DNA of 64,000 bases from assembly GCF_002949735.1 (NCBI RefSeq), contig NZ_CP026681.1, positions 6,138,501-6,202,500 on the forward strand, written 5' to 3'. This document shows positions 60,896 through 64,000 of the stretch, one piece after another. The notes beneath the pieces are model-generated. The model searched no databases. It was not told the DNA's origin and saw nothing but the letters and a program-made list of their open reading frames with translations. Origin of the DNA: Nostoc sp. 'Peltigera membranacea cyanobiont' N6. GTDB lineage: Bacteria; Cyanobacteriota; Cyanobacteriia; Cyanobacteriales; Nostocaceae. Each line of letters starts with the position of its first letter. Position 1 is the first letter of the stretch. The translations under genes were made by a program, and so were the position numbers.

Positions 60896-63800
60896 TTACG
60901 CTTTTTTTGCATAACGTGCTAATTTTTCAAGAAACTCTTTTGGAAAATCGCTCAACGATAGTACATCTTGTGTGAGTATTTGGCAGTTAGGACAACGAAT
61001 AATACTCTCTCCTGTTCTACCACCTGTAATGCGGATATTGAATATCAGTAAATTATCTAAATCTTTTACCGTGGCAGGTCTGCCTAGTTGAGCTTCTAGA
61101 GTGTGAAGAACTTGGCTTGCAGCTTTAACTTCAGCATGAATACCAGGTAGTTCTTTTCCTAATAATGCAGTTCCAGTTAAACCTTTTTGCTGAGCCTCTT
61201 GAATATATTTAGCAAGTCTTTGCTCAAAAATAGGATGCAATTCTGGAACAGTTTGTTTAAAGGGTAAAACCTGATTAATATCAAACTTAATTATGCCTGT
61301 TTCACGATGCATTACTCCTGCTAAAACAGGTCCACGCTCTCTTTTGGAAAGCTGAGAAGTTGTATTTTTAAAGTGACTAAATACTTCTTCGGCCAGCTTA
61401 TTAGCATCCTCAAGTAATTTTAAATCATTAGGATTAACTTTACCTGGTACAAATCCAAAATCCTCAGGGTTAAGTAATATATTATCATCTGGGTGAGAGA
61501 GACTAACTTGTTCCGTGATTTCCTTATTAGCTTGTTCTTCAGTCTCTTTAGCAGTCTTTTGGGCAGCTTCCTTAGCAGCTTGTTCTTCAGTTTCTTGGGC
61601 TGCTTTTTCAACTACTTCATCGGTAGTCTGTGTTGTGTCTTTGTCAGCAGTTTGTTCAGATGATTGGCTAGTAGTTTTTTGTCCATCTCCTGTTGTATAG
61701 TCTGGATCGATTTCATGATCGCTAGCAATCATGTGAATCGAGTAATGACCTGGTTCTTTTATGTGTGCTTCAAAGCCTTTGATCCATGAGTATTGCGGTT
61801 TGACAGTTGCAGTCAGAAGGCCAATTAGAACTAATGCTGGTGTATTGACAATATCATTTGCTTCTGTAATGGACTTCGCCTCGGCGATCGCTGCTGGTAA
61901 TTCTGCTGCTTTTTTAGCATCCTTTTCGGCAGCTTCCTCTGCTGTATTGCCAGCATCTTTTTCGGCAGTTTCTTGAGCCGCTTTATTTGCATCTTTCTCG
62001 GCGGCTTCTTGAGCAGCCTTTTCTGTGCCTGTCTCAACAGTTTCTGCCGTTGCTTTTTCTGCACTTTCTACTGCTACTTTCTCTGCACCCTGCTCGACAG
62101 TTTCGGCTGTGGCTTTACCAACGCCTTTTTCTACGGCTTCACCAGCTGCTCCTCTAGTCCGCCCTAACAGTTCCTCGGCAAAGGTAATCAGTTTTTGACC
62201 AATCTCGCCCAAAGAACCAAGGACTTCTTTAATTGCACCGCCTGCACGCTCAAATAATTGACCAATACCCTTAATGCCATCTAGGACTAAGACACCCAAC
62301 TTCTTCAATAGAACAAAGGCTTCTTCCATGACTTTGTTCGGGAAGTTGAGAAACTTAGCAAATCCTTGCAAGGCTTTGCCAACAGCGCTTACAGGTGTCC
62401 AAGTTCCAGCAGTTACGAAATCGAGAATCACTTGGAAAGCGATCGTTCCGGTTAACCAACCCGCCCCTTCACCAATCTCATCTTCTGCTCCTTCTTTGAG
62501 CATGAAGTCAAAGACTTTTTGAGCAATTTGACTAGCTGCGCCTTGAATTGCGTTTTGAACTCCACCCCAAGCTGCGCCTAGCTTGTGCATCAAGTCAGCA
62601 AAGGTCAATCCCTCACCGCCACTAAAGAACTCTTGCACCGCAGGCATAAAGCCTGTCGTCACTTTAGTCACAGATGGTTGTATATCTCCAGCCATTTGCT
62701 GCACTCGCTTACCCATCTCTGCTTTTTCGTTATTGGGTAGTTGTGCATTCTGTTCTGGGGTTGCGCCCTGGGCTGTTGCTCCTGCCATCGCCGGGGTAGG
62801 CGCTAAGGCATCGCTAGCTGCATTCTCAAACCAGCTAACTAAGCTTCCAAGTCCTTCAATGGCTAAATAAATCAGCTTAAATGGATCGGTTGCACCCTCC
62901 CAAATTCCCTTAAGCAGTCCTTTGACAAATCCCATCAAGAAACCTGGACTACCACCACTGATAATCTGAGCTAGCCGATTTGCGATCGCAATTTTCTTCT
63001 GGTCATCTTGGTTTCGTACTCCTTCAAGAAAGCCGATGACTGCTGTTTTTACTATCGGCCACAATGGCCCAAGCATAGTTAACGTGGGTGCAGCTTGAAG
63101 CGCACCAATGACAATATCTAGGAGGAAATTAATAATTGGGGCTTTGTAGCAGTCATCTAAGGCTTGCCAAGCCCAACCCGCTAAGATTACAGGAATCATG
63201 GGCGGATTGACAATAGCTAACCCCAATGAAGTTAGCACGCCAATATATGGTTTAATCTTCGTGACAATTTTGCTGGCAAATTCTTGAACAGACTTAGCGG
63301 CTGATTGGAATCCTTCTTGACACCAGGTGATGAATTCTTTTACACCATTTGATACTGTCTGTACTAAGCTTTGTGCCATGCTCAGTAACGGCACGCCGCT
63401 AATTGAGCCTAACAATTCTAAAACTGCTTCACTTAGTTGAACTGCCTGATTTACCAAACTGCTAACTGTAGATTGCATGGTTTGGCTAAATCCTTCTACA
63501 GTACTCAGTAGTTCCGGCAAAATTGTACCGCCCATTTCCTTATGAGCGTTTTTGACAATATCTTTATCGTCTTTATGCGCCCATAACCACTCCACTGCTT
63601 TAACTAACTGGGGAACATATTTGACGATGAGGTAGATTGAACCCACTGGTGAAAAAGCCAGTAATACACTGCCTACAGTCTTCAAAGGGCCAAGTACTGG
63701 CGCGAGCGGGCCTTTAATTTCTGTCCACACCTGGGAAGCTTTAGTCTTCAGCCATCCCAGCACGCCACCTTCGCCATCACCACCAATGCCGAGTTGTTCT

Positions 63801-64000
63801 TTCACCCAATCCCAGGCAGCACCTAGAGTATTGCGAACGGGAGCGCCCCATTCCCAGATTGTGGTTGCCAGCCCCTTAACAACATCAAATACACCGCCTG
63901 CAACACTCATCAAGGCATCAAAAGCTGGGGCGATTACTAAATCAGTAACTTTTTGGAAAACGCCTTTAACTTGAGAAAACACTGCCTGTATTTGCTTAAC
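60896..64000 (-). CDS. Large polymorphic toxin with YwqJ-like deaminase C-terminus (N-terminus outside window)
   Basis: The frame is still open at the right edge (no stop before base 64000), so the protein is longer than the about 1034 residues seen. The visible N-terminal half (to about 62,160) is rich in amphipathic helices, with Trp-Val-Lys repeats such as IWEWGAPVRNTLGAAWDWVK, and long hydrophobic helices. A glutamate/alanine-rich repeat region (AAEKDANKAAQ type) follows. The C-terminal about 160 residues have GVMHRETGIIKF, GIHAEVKAASQVL (catalytic HAE at 61130-61138) and RCPNCQIL (CPNC at 60983-60994), the zinc-binding deaminase pattern of the YwqJ family. Its immunity partner follows 56 bp on. 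The delivery route is not shown here. Confidence 0.8.
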   Translation of the reverse strand, partial: VKQIQAVFSQVKGVFQKVTDLVIAPAFDALMSVAGGVFDVVKGLATTIWEWGAPVRNTLGAAWDWVKEQLGIGGDGEGGVLGWLKTKASQVWTEIKGPLAPVLGPLKTVGSVLLAFSPVGSIYLIVKYVPQLVKAVEWLWAHKDDKDIVKNAHKEMGGTILPELLSTVEGFSQTMQSTVSSLVNQAVQLSEAVLELLGSISGVPLLSMAQSLVQTVSNGVKEFITWCQEGFQSAAKSVQEFASKIVTKIKPYIGVLTSLGLAIVNPPMIPVILAGWAWQALDDCYKAPIINFLLDIVIGALQAAPTLTMLGPLWPIVKTAVIGFLEGVRNQDDQKKIAIANRLAQIISGGSPGFLMGFVKGLLKGIWEGATDPFKLIYLAIEGLGSLVSWFENAASDALAPTPAMAGATAQGATPEQNAQLPNNEKAEMGKRVQQMAGDIQPSVTKVTTGFMPAVQEFFSGGEGLTFADLMHKLGAAWGGVQNAIQGAASQIAQKVFDFMLKEGAEDEIGEGAGWLTGTIAFQVILDFVTAGTWTPVSAVGKALQGFAKFLNFPNKVMEEAFVLLKKLGVLVLDGIKGIGQLFERAGGAIKEVLGSLGEIGQKLITFAEELLGRTRGAAGEAVEKGVGKATAETVEQGAEKVAVESAEKATAETVETGTEKAAQEAAEKDANKAAQETAEKDAGNTAEEAAEKDAKKAAELPAAIAEAKSITEANDIVNTPALVLIGLLTATVKPQYSWIKGFEAHIKEPGHYSIHMIASDHEIDPDYTTGDGQKTTSQSSEQTADKDTTQTTDEVVEKAAQETEEQAAKEAAQKTAKETEEQANKEITEQVSLSHPDDNILLNPEDFGFVPGKVNPNDLKLLEDANKLAEEVFSHFKNTTSQLSKRERGPVLAGVMHRETGIIKFDINQVLPFKQTVPELHPIFEQRLAKYIQEAQQKGLTGTALLGKELPGIHAEVKAASQVLHTLEAQLGRPATVKDLDNLLIFNIRITGGRTGESIIRCPNCQILTQDVLSLSDFPKEFLEKLARYAKKA

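Noticed and set aside
61515..62870. Plus-strand Ser/Ala-rich frames opposite the toxin gene
   Set aside because: They are mirror images of the Glu/Ala-rich repeat region of the toxin and have no independent support.

Overview
The window looks like chromosome from a filamentous, probably heterocystous, cyanobacterium of the Nostoc/Anabaena type. The evidence is dense HIP1 octamers (GCGATCGC) in genes and spacers, short tandem repeats such as TAACTCC, GCTCCCCT and TCATTGG, dispersed TAATTCGTAATT-type palindromes, and typical cyanobacterial families (SbtA/SbtB, CAAD, SLH, PurS, FurB-like Fur, CNBD-type protein exporter). Assignment is by reading translated motifs; no database search was run.

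Layout. 1-6.4 kb: 5' part of a histidine kinase running off the left edge, a Uma2-type nuclease, an SLH protein, a CAAD membrane protein and a second, complete histidine kinase. 6.6-8.6 kb (minus): a carbon-concentrating operon sbtA-sbtB-Tat-exported beta carbonic anhydrase. 9-11 kb: a GST, an I66-like inhibitor and a small scar holding an IS4-type transposase tail beside a truncated gene. 11.1-13.8 kb: PcrA/UvrD helicase and an ABM-domain protein. 13.9-16.8 kb (minus): metallophosphatase followed 5 bp later by a Septu-type defence pair (PtuA ATPase and PtuB HNH nuclease). 17-28.9 kb: proline-rich membrane protein, ATP-grasp enzyme, second Uma2, aspartate kinase with a repeat-derived linker, an atypical kinase fused to TPRs, a CorA-type channel, a malonyl-CoA-synthetase-like enzyme and an orphan protein.

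29-32.7 kb (minus): a three-domain CBM20/SGNH/DUF1796 protein and a stand-alone AAA-like ATPase that looks truncated. 33.3-37.3 kb (plus): heme oxygenase, oxygen-independent coproporphyrinogen oxidase and Mn-catalase, a set suited to low or fluctuating oxygen. 37.4-40.9 kb (minus): an exopolysaccharide-type acetyltransferase with two GT2 glycosyltransferases. 41.4-44 kb: cobU, a FurB/Zur-like regulator, purS and purQ.

44.1-58.6 kb (minus) is the most coherent accessory block. It holds a type I secretion adaptor (HlyD), a CNBD ABC exporter whose C39 domain has lost its catalytic residues, and three large probable substrates. These are a seven-blade FG-GAP/VCBS protein ending in DUF4114, a nucleotide-pyrophosphatase/alkaline-phosphatase-superfamily enzyme, and a phytase-like protein with a GDPD domain nested inside it. 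The two enzymes share a nearly identical RTX C-terminal module, suggesting a secreted organic-phosphate scavenging set.

59.2-64 kb (minus): a large polymorphic toxin, cut by the right edge, with a YwqJ-like deaminase C-terminus, an adjacent YwqK-like probable immunity protein and a YbjN-fold protein. This looks like an effector, immunity and possible chaperone module and is one of the two best candidates for new biology; the phosphatase/RTX secretome is the other.
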